From assembly GCA_013360295.1 (NCBI GenBank), contig JABWCL010000002.1, positions 62,001-126,000 of the forward strand: a DNA stretch of 64,000 nt. Direction: 5' to 3'. Position numbers and translations under genes: made by a program. Within the stretch, counting starts at the first letter, position 1, and the number at the start of each line of letters is the position of its first letter. Below are positions 37,509 to 46,912 of this stretch, one piece after another. Below the pieces are notes generated by a model that did no database searches, was not told the DNA's origin, and was given only the letters and a program-made list of their open reading frames with translations. This stretch comes from Ignavibacteriaceae bacterium (GTDB taxonomy: Bacteria > Bacteroidota > Ignavibacteria > Ignavibacteriales > Ignavibacteriaceae).

Positions 37509-38240
37509 ATGAAAAAATTAGTGATTATCATCTTATTCTTTGCGGCATACTCATTTGCTCAAAACGTGAAGTCGTTCACTGCTTTTAGTTGTGCTTCTAT
37601 CGTCACCAATCAAACCGAATTGTCTCTTAACGAAAAGCTGGTTAATCAGGTCAATGATGCTTTCCTGGAAGCTATGAATAAATCCGGATCATACAGCTTA
37701 AACATCGGAGGGGATAAGTCAAAGAATCCCAAAAACCTTTTCGAGATTTTGCAACTCATTGATTCCAGGGCGGATTCAAATGATCTGGGCATCTATACAA
37801 TCATAGGTGCCTGGCGGCCTATGGGAAATGCTGAGTACAGTTTAACAAATTCAGAAAACCTTTCCGTCACCTTTTCTTACATAATGAATTTTATGAGGAT
37901 AAATCCCGCGAAGAATCAACTTCTGATTCTCTTGATGCCAAAGGGATACACGATACCACCCGGCGCAATAGCACAGAAACCCTCCCCAACTTCGCCGGGA
38001 GTAAACGTTATGTTCATCTCACAGAGCAGCCAGAGCTCGTTCGAAGATCTGGTTTCGGATTATATCTCCGCGATTGAGAGTATAGATAATGGACCTGACT
38101 CAGACCTCAACCGAGACAGAATGATTAACGTGACAGAAATGCTGAAACAAATAGAAAAATCATTAACAGAAGAGAAAATCCGGTTCGAAACTGTACACCT
38201 GGTTTCCGGCCCGGAATTGAATCTCAGGGAGGTTAAGTAA
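37509..38240 (+). CDS. Exported protein with caspase-like C-terminal motifs
   Basis: 243 residues with a signal peptide (MKKLVIIILFFAAYSFAQ). No family is certain. The segment 136-210 (NQLLILLMPKGYTIPPG; NVMFISQSSQSSFED; then DSDLNRDRMINVTEMLKQIE) resembles the end of many bacterial C13/C14 caspase-like proteins, where an S-x-S-x-S strand is followed by a helix and a D-x-N-x-DG-x-(V/I)-T-x-x-E turn. The catalytic His and Cys are not visible. It is packed one base after the previous gene and one base before the vWA gene, so it surely belongs to the same transcript. Likely periplasmic, perhaps a partner of the preceding pseudoprotease. Confidence 0.5.
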   Translation: MKKLVIIILFFAAYSFAQNVKSFTAFSCASIVTNQTELSLNEKLVNQVNDAFLEAMNKSGSYSLNIGGDKSKNPKNLFEILQLIDSRADSNDLGIYTIIGAWRPMGNAEYSLTNSENLSVTFSYIMNFMRINPAKNQLLILLMPKGYTIPPGAIAQKPSPTSPGVNVMFISQSSQSSFEDLVSDYISAIESIDNGPDSDLNRDRMINVTEMLKQIEKSLTEEKIRFETVHLVSGPELNLREVK

Positions 38241-38241
38241 T

Positions 38242-41052
38242 ATGAAAAACTTATTTATAATTTTAATATTTGCGTCTTTAACTGCCGTAATTTTTTCGCA
38301 AAATCAAAGAGCGGTTGTGAAATTAAATGCTCTCGACTTTTCAAGATTTCCGCAAAGTGATTTGTATGTAACCCTGACTGATATGCGCGGAGAAATTCTA
38401 ACACTTGATACAACGGATGTTAACGTCATATCGCTGCAGCAGGACAGGTATAAAATACGTCCGGAGGCGATACAATCGGTCTATGAACTTAAGAAACGGG
38501 GAGAGAGCGAACTATATATAGGTCTTGTCTTCGATAACTCTGAATCTATGTCCCCCAGGATCGGACTCCTTGAAAAAGCCGCGGAACGGTTTGTCGCGGG
38601 GCTCGATAAGGGGGACTTCGCGGCGGTTTTCGACTTCGGAAATGAAACACAAAGAGTCAAGATAAGTGAATTCCAGGAACCGATTTATGCCAGGCAGAGG
38701 CAGGGCTTTAGTTCTTCAAAAGCATTCCTGAACAAAGCGGTAAAAAATAAAAACTTTACCCAGCGAACCTATATGTATGATGCCCTTTTGTACGGGCTAT
38801 CTATGACCAATAAGGTGGAGTCACTTGGTAAAAAAGTTATTGTATTCTTTTCGGACGGAATAAATGTAGGATCAGTCGCTAACCCGGAAACCGTACTGCA
38901 GTACTCGACTGAATATGATATCCCCATTTATGCTATTGACCTTAACACTCGGGAAAACGCGGTACTTAAAAAAATCGCTTCTAATTCCGGAGGAGAATAC
39001 TTCTTTGTAACCAAACCTGAAGATCTGATCTCATTATATGAGTCATTGATAAAGCTACTTAAATCACAATACAGGATAACGTACAATTTCCCGGCTGAAA
39101 TTGTTGATCAGTCCTCATACACCATAAACTTTACCCTCGGCAGTAACTACGTCGGCAGTTCGTCAAAGAACTTCGCTGTTGACGGTGAGAAGATCGGGTA
39201 TTATAATCTTTTATACTATCAGAGCATCGGTAAAGAAGATCTGGCCAATTTCATTAACTTCATTTCTTCTTATCCCCGTTCAAAGTGGAGGGATGACGCC
39301 GAATTACTTCTTGGTAATTACTGGTTCCGCAGAAATGATTTTTCGAGGGCGCTGGCGGTTTATAACAGGATACTCCGCGACACTCTTAATTCAGCGTACT
39401 CCCCTGCCCTTGTCCAGAAGGCAAAGCTTCTCTCTGAGGCTAAACAGATGGAACTCGCGAAAAAGCAGTACAAGGAGATACTCAGGAGGGGTGATAACAG
39501 TGCCGCCCGTCCGAGAGCAATGATTGACCTGGCAAAATCATATTCTTCCGAGGGTAACTACTCGCTTGCTCTTGATACTTACTCTAACCTTATCTCTGAG
39601 TATCAGGGCACTGAGTTCGCGTCCGAGGCGCTCTTACAATCCGCTTCGCTGAGTCTTTCGATGGGTGATTTGGGTAAAGCCAAAACCAATCTGAATGAAC
39701 TCCTGAATAATTATCCGGAGAGTAAAAATTCAGTCTTCGCGAAAATGGAACTCGCGAAACTTGAAGAAAAGAATCAGAATTATCCTCAGGCAATAAGTCT
39801 GTATTCTCAGGTCATTTCATCAAGCCCCTCTGCTGAAATAATGGAGGAAGCAAAATTAAAAATGGCTGATCTTTATTATGAAACCGCCGACTACCCGAAC
39901 GCGGTCAATTCTTATAAAGATCTCGCCTTGACCGCCTCCTCTCCTTCAGTTCGCGAACTGGCACAGATTAAAATGATTCCGGCTATGCTCCTAACCGGCG
40001 CTATCATTCCTGCCCGCGAGGTTTATTCAATGATGCGGCAGGAACTAAAAAACGAATTATTAAAAAATGAGAATAACTATAAAACCAGAGTGGGAGGTAC
40101 GGAAGGAGTTTCCCTTATAAACAGTTCATATGGAACGGGAGCATTAACCGCGGCTGACAAAGTAATTCGAACTTATAATGATGAAGAATTGCGCGCGAAA
40201 TTCCCTGTTATCGGGCCAATGTACCAGATAATTCTTCCTTCCGCGGAAGGGACGATTCCGGAATTATCATTAACGATTGAGAAGGAGTGGGTAAACAGCG
40301 GGCTGCTCACAAATCCGGGCAGCGGTATATACCGGTTGGAGAACACACAGTTCATTCCGGTAGAGACAAAAAAGAATCTCGGCGCGTTAGGATTCGAAGT
40401 TTTAAATGCCTCACCGGGTATCTATGCGGTTTTAACAAAGAAGCCGGAAGTATTTACTCTCTACAACATTAATTTCGATCTCGGTAAAGCTACGATTCGC
40501 AAGGACGCGGAAAAGAATCTCTATCAGGTTATTGACTATATTCGTTATCAGCCTAATTTATTGCTCGAGATTGCAGGACACACCGATTCAACCGGCAGTG
40601 ATGACATTAATTTCACTCTTTCCCTTAACAGGGCGGAAGCTATAAAGAACTTTATGGTTGTCAATGGTGTTGATCCTGCAAGGCTGACTACACGCGGATA
40701 CGGCAGCCAGTTCCCGTTAGCCAATAACGATTCCGAAGAGAACAGGCAAAAGAACAGAAGAACCGAATTTATTGTTCTTGCCGGAAAGTCACTCTCTGAA
40801 ACTGACGATAATGCTGTCTCCAGATACGTCGTATCACTCGGAACGTTCGGCAGTTCAAAAGAAGTTTATGAGAAAAAGGAACTGTATAAAAACTACTTCC
40901 CTTCAGCCTCTGTCCTTATTATCAATAAGGATAATAAGATGAATTACGTCCTCACTCTCGGAATTCACAATTCCGAAAATGAAGCAAAAGAACAGTTAAA
41001 AAAGTTTAACGAAATATTTAACACCGTTAGTGCTGAAATAATTAAATTGTAG
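38242..41052 (+). CDS. vWA-TPR-OmpA-SPOR envelope protein
   Basis: 936 residues, exported (signal MKNLFIILIFASLTAVIFSQ). Order: vWA domain (about 90-270) with an intact MIDAS motif (FDNSESMS: Asp98, Ser100, Ser102) and KVIVFFSDGIN; tetratricopeptide repeats (about 335-600; YPRSKWRDDAELLLGNYWF, NYPESKNSVFAKMELAKLE); an OmpA C-terminal peptidoglycan-binding domain (about 735-850; EIAGHTDSTGSDDIN, LSLNRAEAIKNF, NRRTEF); and a C-terminal SPOR-like domain (about 855-936; YVVSLGTFGSSKEVYEKK). It combines metal-dependent protein binding with two peptidoglycan-binding modules, so it probably anchors the operon's products to the cell wall. Starts one base after the previous gene. Confidence 0.85.
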   Translation: MKNLFIILIFASLTAVIFSQNQRAVVKLNALDFSRFPQSDLYVTLTDMRGEILTLDTTDVNVISLQQDRYKIRPEAIQSVYELKKRGESELYIGLVFDNSESMSPRIGLLEKAAERFVAGLDKGDFAAVFDFGNETQRVKISEFQEPIYARQRQGFSSSKAFLNKAVKNKNFTQRTYMYDALLYGLSMTNKVESLGKKVIVFFSDGINVGSVANPETVLQYSTEYDIPIYAIDLNTRENAVLKKIASNSGGEYFFVTKPEDLISLYESLIKLLKSQYRITYNFPAEIVDQSSYTINFTLGSNYVGSSSKNFAVDGEKIGYYNLLYYQSIGKEDLANFINFISSYPRSKWRDDAELLLGNYWFRRNDFSRALAVYNRILRDTLNSAYSPALVQKAKLLSEAKQMELAKKQYKEILRRGDNSAARPRAMIDLAKSYSSEGNYSLALDTYSNLISEYQGTEFASEALLQSASLSLSMGDLGKAKTNLNELLNNYPESKNSVFAKMELAKLEEKNQNYPQAISLYSQVISSSPSAEIMEEAKLKMADLYYETADYPNAVNSYKDLALTASSPSVRELAQIKMIPAMLLTGAIIPAREVYSMMRQELKNELLKNENNYKTRVGGTEGVSLINSSYGTGALTAADKVIRTYNDEELRAKFPVIGPMYQIILPSAEGTIPELSLTIEKEWVNSGLLTNPGSGIYRLENTQFIPVETKKNLGALGFEVLNASPGIYAVLTKKPEVFTLYNINFDLGKATIRKDAEKNLYQVIDYIRYQPNLLLEIAGHTDSTGSDDINFTLSLNRAEAIKNFMVVNGVDPARLTTRGYGSQFPLANNDSEENRQKNRRTEFIVLAGKSLSETDDNAVSRYVVSLGTFGSSKEVYEKKELYKNYFPSASVLIINKDNKMNYVLTLGIHNSENEAKEQLKKFNEIFNTVSAEIIKL

Positions 41053-41065
41053 AGTCGTGCAAATA

Positions 41066-44000
41066 ATGAAAAAGCTGATCGTCTTTCTTTATATTTTTAC
41101 CGGTATTGCCGCAGCGCAGGACCTGACTCAGCAATGGCAATCCATTGACAGTCTCATAAAAGCCGGCGACTTCACCCGCGCGTCGACGATGTTCCCGTCT
41201 TTTCTTGACGAACTCAAAAAATCCGGGTTGAATGATAAGCTCGTGGCAGGTTATTATCACTATGGTAATACGCTGATACAAACGGGTGAGTATTTAAGAG
41301 CCGATTATGCTTATAATAAGGCAAAAGAAAAAGCAAAAGAAGCCGGACTAGATCAGAACTATGCAGAGCTGACAAGGATTCAGATTACCAGTCTCTACAA
41401 TGCCGTCCGGTCAAATCCGGCAATGCCTGCTTCTACCGTTAACACTCTGCTTAGTAATTGTTTTAATTACGCTAACGAGACAGGCGACCTGCAGCTGATT
41501 AAAAGTGTGCAGCTGCTCCGTATTGAAACCGAAAGAAAAAATGAGAGATACAACTCAGCTTTGTCTCTGGTTCAGCAGCTCATTGGTAAATTGAAGGAAG
41601 GCAAACCCGATGACCCCGACATCAGTAAACTAAATGTTCTTAGCGCTGAACTCAGCCTTAAAGCGGGTAAAACTTCTGCCACGTCTGTAGAAGAACTCTC
41701 CCCGGAACAGTCGGTACAATTGCTGATCTTCGCGGCTGTTGACGCGGAGAAAACCGGCAACCTCCTCAAGGCTTATAATACGCTATCTTCCATTAAGCCC
41801 GATCAGTACCGTGCGCTCAAATGGGATGTCATTTCGGAGATCTCCAAGAAGCGGATGGAACTGGCGGATAAGTTGGACAAAACCGAAGAGATAATTATAA
41901 GCCTCTCAGAAATCCGCAATGACCAGATAAACGATTCCACCGAACTCAATATAGGTATGCTCGAACTTCTGAAACTTATAATTATCGGAAATCTTCAGTT
42001 GGGGTATGTCCAGAAATCATATGACGAAATTACTTTCATTGAAAAAGCGCTCGCTGACAAACGTGTTACTCCTGATTTTTATCCACACTTCTTCAGGATG
42101 AGAGGAGACATTTCGTATCTCCAGGGTGATTTTGATGATGCGATAACTTATTATGAACGAGCTGAAGAAAGCCCCGGAAGCCTGTCTCAGAGGGAATTTT
42201 ACTCCCTGCTTAATAATCTCGGACTCTCTTACTATAAAAATAACAGAAGAAGCGAAAGCATAAAAGCATTTGATAAACTGATTGCATCGGCTGCGGAACA
42301 GCAGTTTATCAGGTTTGCAGTGCAGGCTGATCTGAATGCCGGCATTGTTTTTATGAGAGACGAACTGATGGCGGATGCACTCGCAAGATTTAAGAGAGCA
42401 CAGGAGACCGCGCAGAAAAATAATCTCCTTGAGCTTAATCTCCTCGCGGGGATCAGGATGGCAGAAGTCTACTATAACCAGGGTTTTAATGATTTTGCTT
42501 CCGAAAAATTCCGGGAAGTAAAAACTTTTGTAACACAGGTAAAAGACCCGCAGGAAAAGATCAATATTCTTGCCTCAATCGGGAATTATGAGAGGAGCAG
42601 AGATAATTCAGAACAGGCAATAATTTATTTAAGTCAGGCATACAAACTTGCCACACAGTTTAACCTGACGAATCTAAAACTGTATCTGGCGGGTGAGTTA
42701 GGAGATACCTATCTATTAGCCGGTAACGCAAAGGAAGCAAAAAATCTGTACAATTCATTCCTCCCGCTTGTAAGGAACTCAGGAGATACCTCTGAACTGA
42801 TCAAACTGAATATTAAACTTAGTAAATGTCATTATGTGCTCAGGGAGTATGATCTTGCAAGCCAGATTCTTAAAAACAATCTGAGTATCCTTCGGGAAAC
42901 TGAAGAAGATTACCTGACCGTTAAAGGAAACAACCTGAAAGATATCTATCTTTATACTCTCTCCCTGACCGAACTAGCGTCAAACAACTATTCGTCAGGA
43001 TTATTAAAGAATGATACCCGGCTGATCTTCCTCGCTTACAGGGAAGCCGCCAAAGCAGCCGAATTGAGTAATGACTATTTTGTTACCCAGCTGATCGGCT
43101 CCAAAGATGATGATAATTCGCTTCGTTACCTCGAGACTTACCGGCTGCTTGTTGATATCGCCGTCACTCTTTATCTTCAGACCGGAGACAGTAAGTACCT
43201 CGATAAATCTTTTGAAACCAGCGAACAATCAAGATCCAGGAATTTTATCACTGAAGTGGGGAGCAGCCTGATAGAAAAACTGAATGATAAAGAATTGCAG
43301 CAGGTAACAACATTCTCACGACAACTGAGCTCTGGAGCACAAACTTCTTCCAGGGATCTACTGACTGTGAACGGGTCTTCCGCTGCAGGAGCCGGCCAGG
43401 TTCGCGGAATCAAAGTCATTAAAGACACCACGAAAAGTATTCTTAAACTTCAGAATAAGTATGACGATATACTGAAAGAACTTAAAAAGAATAAGCATAA
43501 GGCCTCCGAACTTGTCTCAATATCAACCCTGACACTGCCTGCAGTACAGCAAATTATTTCGCCTGATCAGGTGATCCTGAATTATTTTGTTTCCAAGGAA
43601 TCGATTTATTTATACTGCATAGAAAAGGATACGATCATACTTGCAATGATCGAGATTGCCGAAGACACACTTCGTGATAATATCCAGGAAGTAAGGAAGC
43701 ATCTCCAAAACCCCTTGGATAAAGAGCATCTCCGGATTTCAGAACTTCTTTATTCCAAACTTATCTCCCCCGTAGACAAAAGAATTAAAGATAAAAAACT
43801 GATAATAATCCCTTCAGGACAGTTAAATAATCTTCCATTCGGCGCTCTCAATAATAATGGACGGTTTCTTGTTGAGGATCATATATTAACCGTACTGCCG
43901 AATCTGAGTTCATTACAATTATTACGGCAGAAACCCCCGGTAACTGTCAGTTCCCCGATGATAGCAATCGGTAACCCTATTAATGATTATACATCACCAT

Positions 44001-44545
44001 TGCCCGGAGCAGAGTCTGAGGTAAAAGCAATACAGGCGATCTTCAAAAATAATAACAGCTTTTTACGTGAGAACGCACAGGAAACATCTGTTAAAAAAGA
44101 AATATCAAAAGGAGAAATTGTACATATTGCCTGCCACGGTTTATTCAATTATGATTATCCCCTGCTTTCCTGCCTTGCTCTCGCGGGAAATAACCAGGAT
44201 GACGGAAGGCTTGAACTTCATGAGATCTATAATCTGAATATGAACAGAACTTCGTTAGTTGTATTATCGGCGTGCGAGACTGCCCTCTCTCAAATAAAAG
44301 ATAATGATGATATGATCGGGCTGGTCAGGGGCTTCCTCTATACGGGGGCATCCTCAGTGATTGCATCACTATGGAAAGTTGATGACGCCGGAACCTATGA
44401 ACTTATGGTTAAATTTTACACCTATTTATCGCAGGGAAATTCCAAAGGCGTGGCGCTGCAGAAAGCGCAGACGGATATGATCCGGTCACCGAATTTCTCA
44501 CATCCGTTTTACTGGTCAGCGTTTGTCCTTAACGGAATGGAATGA
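41066..44545 (+). CDS. Exported TPR-CHAT protease
   Basis: 1159 residues from ATG 41066 (a GTG 9 bases earlier is in frame), with a signal peptide (MKKLIVFLYIFTGIAAAQ). Residues 20-800 are tetratricopeptide-type repeats (DFDDAITYYERAEESPGSL; IKAFDKLIASAAEQQ; ASEKFREVKTFVTQ). The C-terminus (about 840-1159) is a CHAT domain, a caspase-fold cysteine protease: His1024 in HIACHG and Cys1070 in VVLSACETAL are both present, with LPNLSSLQLLRQ, IGNPIND, and VRGFLYTGASSVIASLWKVDD around them. It is the last gene of the operon and the only member with an intact catalytic dyad. Unlike the cytoplasmic TPR-CHAT of Craspase it is exported. Substrate unknown; a neighbouring pseudoprotease is a candidate partner. 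Confidence 0.9.
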   Translation: MKKLIVFLYIFTGIAAAQDLTQQWQSIDSLIKAGDFTRASTMFPSFLDELKKSGLNDKLVAGYYHYGNTLIQTGEYLRADYAYNKAKEKAKEAGLDQNYAELTRIQITSLYNAVRSNPAMPASTVNTLLSNCFNYANETGDLQLIKSVQLLRIETERKNERYNSALSLVQQLIGKLKEGKPDDPDISKLNVLSAELSLKAGKTSATSVEELSPEQSVQLLIFAAVDAEKTGNLLKAYNTLSSIKPDQYRALKWDVISEISKKRMELADKLDKTEEIIISLSEIRNDQINDSTELNIGMLELLKLIIIGNLQLGYVQKSYDEITFIEKALADKRVTPDFYPHFFRMRGDISYLQGDFDDAITYYERAEESPGSLSQREFYSLLNNLGLSYYKNNRRSESIKAFDKLIASAAEQQFIRFAVQADLNAGIVFMRDELMADALARFKRAQETAQKNNLLELNLLAGIRMAEVYYNQGFNDFASEKFREVKTFVTQVKDPQEKINILASIGNYERSRDNSEQAIIYLSQAYKLATQFNLTNLKLYLAGELGDTYLLAGNAKEAKNLYNSFLPLVRNSGDTSELIKLNIKLSKCHYVLREYDLASQILKNNLSILRETEEDYLTVKGNNLKDIYLYTLSLTELASNNYSSGLLKNDTRLIFLAYREAAKAAELSNDYFVTQLIGSKDDDNSLRYLETYRLLVDIAVTLYLQTGDSKYLDKSFETSEQSRSRNFITEVGSSLIEKLNDKELQQVTTFSRQLSSGAQTSSRDLLTVNGSSAAGAGQVRGIKVIKDTTKSILKLQNKYDDILKELKKNKHKASELVSISTLTLPAVQQIISPDQVILNYFVSKESIYLYCIEKDTIILAMIEIAEDTLRDNIQEVRKHLQNPLDKEHLRISELLYSKLISPVDKRIKDKKLIIIPSGQLNNLPFGALNNNGRFLVEDHILTVLPNLSSLQLLRQKPPVTVSSPMIAIGNPINDYTSPLPGAESEVKAIQAIFKNNNSFLRENAQETSVKKEISKGEIVHIACHGLFNYDYPLLSCLALAGNNQDDGRLELHEIYNLNMNRTSLVVLSACETALSQIKDNDDMIGLVRGFLYTGASSVIASLWKVDDAGTYELMVKFYTYLSQGNSKGVALQKAQTDMIRSPNFSHPFYWSAFVLNGME

Positions 44546-44610
44546 TCTTCCGACTGTAAATTAATTATCCGAAAGTTATTTTATCAGAATCCCGTTAGAA
44601 AAGGAAGCTG

Positions 44611-45663
44611 TTAGTCCCTGATCAACCGGGATTTATTTTTATTCCATATATATGTTCCCGCATACACGAGGATAATTATCAGCGGGAACCATATTAATAG
44701 CGACTCTGCCGACTGTGTACGATAAATAAAAGTACCGGTGTTGCCAATTATTATCCACTGAAGAACGTACGCCGGAGTAACGTTTTTACCAATCCACCTG
44801 ATCAGGTAAAACAATGAGTTATTCCCCGCAACCCTATTCAGATACTTAACTGCAACGATATATCCTGTGAGGAAGATTAGATTCCAGGCAATGATCTGTG
44901 AGCCGTGATGATAATAATCAGAAAGAGATGCTAAACCACTGAAGACTCCGGGTATAGTAAGTAAGGTAAATAAAATAAAAATCACTAATATACCCTTCTC
45001 CTGCGAAACGCTGAGCTTGATCTTATTCTCGAAATTTGCAAATAAATACCCGGCAAGGGGATAAACCAGCCACGGGATAACGGGGAAAAATGACCACTCC
45101 TCCTTGGTGAAAAATACAGCCCCCAGATATCTCATAAGGTAATCTGTACCGAAATAGTTTTTAGGAAGATAATCTGATAATAGTACAACCGCCGCAAACA
45201 TAATTATGAGGACGATCAGGCTAAATTTAGTGGTTAATCTGACCCCGTAGATCAGAACGAGGCTTATGCCGGCAAAGATCAGTATGTCAACCGCGAAAAT
45301 GTAATGAAAGGGATTCAGATCACTTTCTCCGATGAAAAAATGATATAGAAGTGAGCCATTAAGTAGGATATTCAGGAGTATTCCGCCGAAAATGAGCATC
45401 AGTCCCCGCGTTAGCCCATCCCTGTTATCTTTTTTGCTTTTGGCGATATAATATCCCATCACCATCATAAATACCGTTGGTCCTGTAGAACCGCTGATAT
45501 AAAAGAAATTACTCTCTAGGATAAGAGTAAAAGTCCCTGTTACAAGAAATATTTCAAGGATGTGAACCAGCACCATCTTGATCACGGCGATTCCGCGAAG
45601 CAGATCAGGAACGGCATCACGCCCTTTTAATTCATCAGTTAAAAAACTATTTAATCTTTTCAA
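44611..45663 (-). CDS. Membrane acyltransferase / heparan-alpha-glucosaminide N-acetyltransferase-like protein
   Basis: 350 residues with about ten membrane helices. The start reads RDAVPDLLRGIAVIKMVLVHI, typical of membrane acyltransferases that begin R-x-x-x-x-D-x-LRG, and GPTVFMMVMGYYIAKSK follows. The layout (WSFFPVIPWLVYPLAGYLF; NVTPAYVLQWIII) is that of the DUF1624/HGSNAT group more than acyltransferase 3. These enzymes move acyl groups across the membrane onto sugars. Start is a TTG at 45663, with no better codon that keeps the LRG motif. Stand-alone between the CHAT operon (convergent) and the GH5 gene (same strand, 71 bases upstream). Substrate unknown. Confidence 0.7.
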   Translation of the reverse strand: MKRLNSFLTDELKGRDAVPDLLRGIAVIKMVLVHILEIFLVTGTFTLILESNFFYISGSTGPTVFMMVMGYYIAKSKKDNRDGLTRGLMLIFGGILLNILLNGSLLYHFFIGESDLNPFHYIFAVDILIFAGISLVLIYGVRLTTKFSLIVLIIMFAAVVLLSDYLPKNYFGTDYLMRYLGAVFFTKEEWSFFPVIPWLVYPLAGYLFANFENKIKLSVSQEKGILVIFILFTLLTIPGVFSGLASLSDYYHHGSQIIAWNLIFLTGYIVAVKYLNRVAGNNSLFYLIRWIGKNVTPAYVLQWIIIGNTGTFIYRTQSAESLLIWFPLIIILVYAGTYIWNKNKSRLIRD

Positions 45664-45734
45664 TGTTTTCTCAATTACTCTCTATTAGATGTTTTCCGGC
45701 GTTGAGAGGTTTAACCAAAACTCACTTTTTTTTA

Positions 45735-46769
45735 TCACGCCGGAGGTAATAGTGCTCCCAATAGCCTTTCATCATATTCGCCGGTGACAGGATCATAAAT
45801 ACCGAATCCGGCACAGAATTCCCAGTAATGCCAGCTCATTCCGTACTTTTCAGCAAAACTCCGGACAGAAGCCGTCCAGTTCACACGTGATTGAATATCG
45901 GCCTTACGATAAGAGCCGAATTCTCCCAGATTGAGCGCAACCCCTTGTGATTTTGCCCAGAAGCTTGCCATCCGGAAATGCTCTTCCATAACAGAGAGTT
46001 CAGCCGCTGAAGAGCTCCATTTTATTCCGAGCCAGTTATTGCTTCCGTTAATCCACTCCGCGCCCTGGTGAGTGAAGTTAAAAGGCTGATAATAATGAAC
46101 AGTAACGATAATGTTCTTCTCCCCGGCCGGCAGGATTAATTCGTCGATTGATGATAGTCCTCCCCATTCCGGTGTACCGATCAGTATAGTCCTTGAGGGA
46201 TTAGTTACCCTGACAGTATTAATTGCATCCGCGAGAAAAGTATTCCATTTTACCGGGGTCAGGTTTCCGTTCGGTTCATTAAGTATTTCGAAAAACAACC
46301 TGTTATCATAAGCGCTGAAATACTCCGCTATCTGCTGCCAGAGATTGAGAAACTTTACCCTCTCCTCTTCCGGCGATGAATACAATTCATCAAAGTGGTG
46401 CATATTGATGATCACAGCCAGCCGGTTCATCAGAGCCTGGTCAATCACCTCTCTTATCCGCTCTAAGAAAGATGTCTCGATTTTATACGGGAAATTCGGG
46501 GAACAGTGTGCCGACCACCTAACGGGGATCCTTACCGATGTGAAACCCGCTGAAGCAATTTTTTCAAAATAATCCGGTTGAATAGTTACCCCCCATTCTC
46601 CTTCATTGGGAGCCTCGAGAGCATTACCTATGTTCACTCCCCTGCCTAATAACTTATTCTGCATCTGATCAATCTCCGGAATTGGTTCAGGATATGTGGG
46701 CGGGTTTGTGTCACAACCTGCCCAGAATATGATTATAAAGTATATAAAAGTAAATAATAAAAATCTCAT
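45735..46769 (-). CDS. GH5-family glycoside hydrolase lipoprotein
   Basis: 344 residues. Lipoprotein signal (FIIIFWAGC, Cys19), then a GH5 (beta/alpha)8 catalytic domain: GRGVNIGNALEAPNEGEWG, SVRIPVRWSAHCS, VIINMHHFDELY, acid/base Glu165 in EILNEPNG, VHYYQP, and nucleophile Glu283 in LNLGEFG, ending with HYWEFCAGFGIYD. The set of motifs is that of endo-beta-1,4-glucanase/cellulase-like GH5 enzymes. All catalytic residues are present. Probably exposed on the outer membrane for beta-glucan breakdown. No polysaccharide-utilisation SusCD pair is adjacent. Confidence 0.9.
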   Translation of the reverse strand: MRFLLFTFIYFIIIFWAGCDTNPPTYPEPIPEIDQMQNKLLGRGVNIGNALEAPNEGEWGVTIQPDYFEKIASAGFTSVRIPVRWSAHCSPNFPYKIETSFLERIREVIDQALMNRLAVIINMHHFDELYSSPEEERVKFLNLWQQIAEYFSAYDNRLFFEILNEPNGNLTPVKWNTFLADAINTVRVTNPSRTILIGTPEWGGLSSIDELILPAGEKNIIVTVHYYQPFNFTHQGAEWINGSNNWLGIKWSSSAAELSVMEEHFRMASFWAKSQGVALNLGEFGSYRKADIQSRVNWTASVRSFAEKYGMSWHYWEFCAGFGIYDPVTGEYDERLLGALLPPA

Positions 46770-46837
46770 AGCGCATGAATTTGTTTGCAGTTTGCCCCGG
46801 GACTAAACCACAATAAAATCAAACGGTATAATACACA

Positions 46838-46888
46838 AAAAGCAGCGCAGGCCAAAAGAGGAAACCCGTCTGGCTAGTCGCTGCTTTT
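46838..46888 (-). terminator. Terminator hairpin downstream of the tandem lipoprotein genes
   Basis: AAAAGCAGCG / CGCTGCTTTT form a 10-bp stem around a 31-base loop with a second internal pairing (GGCCA / TGGCT, one wobble). On the minus strand it is followed by TTTTTGTG. It lies 24 bases beyond the stop at 46913. Confidence 0.7.
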
Positions 46889-46912
46889 GAAATTTTATTT
46901 GTTTGGTCGCTG

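Noticed and set aside
41066-44545. Reading the TPR-CHAT protein as part of a Craspase (gRAMP/type III-E CRISPR) defence system
   Set aside because: It has a signal peptide and no gRAMP/Cas7-11 gene or CRISPR array is present in the window.
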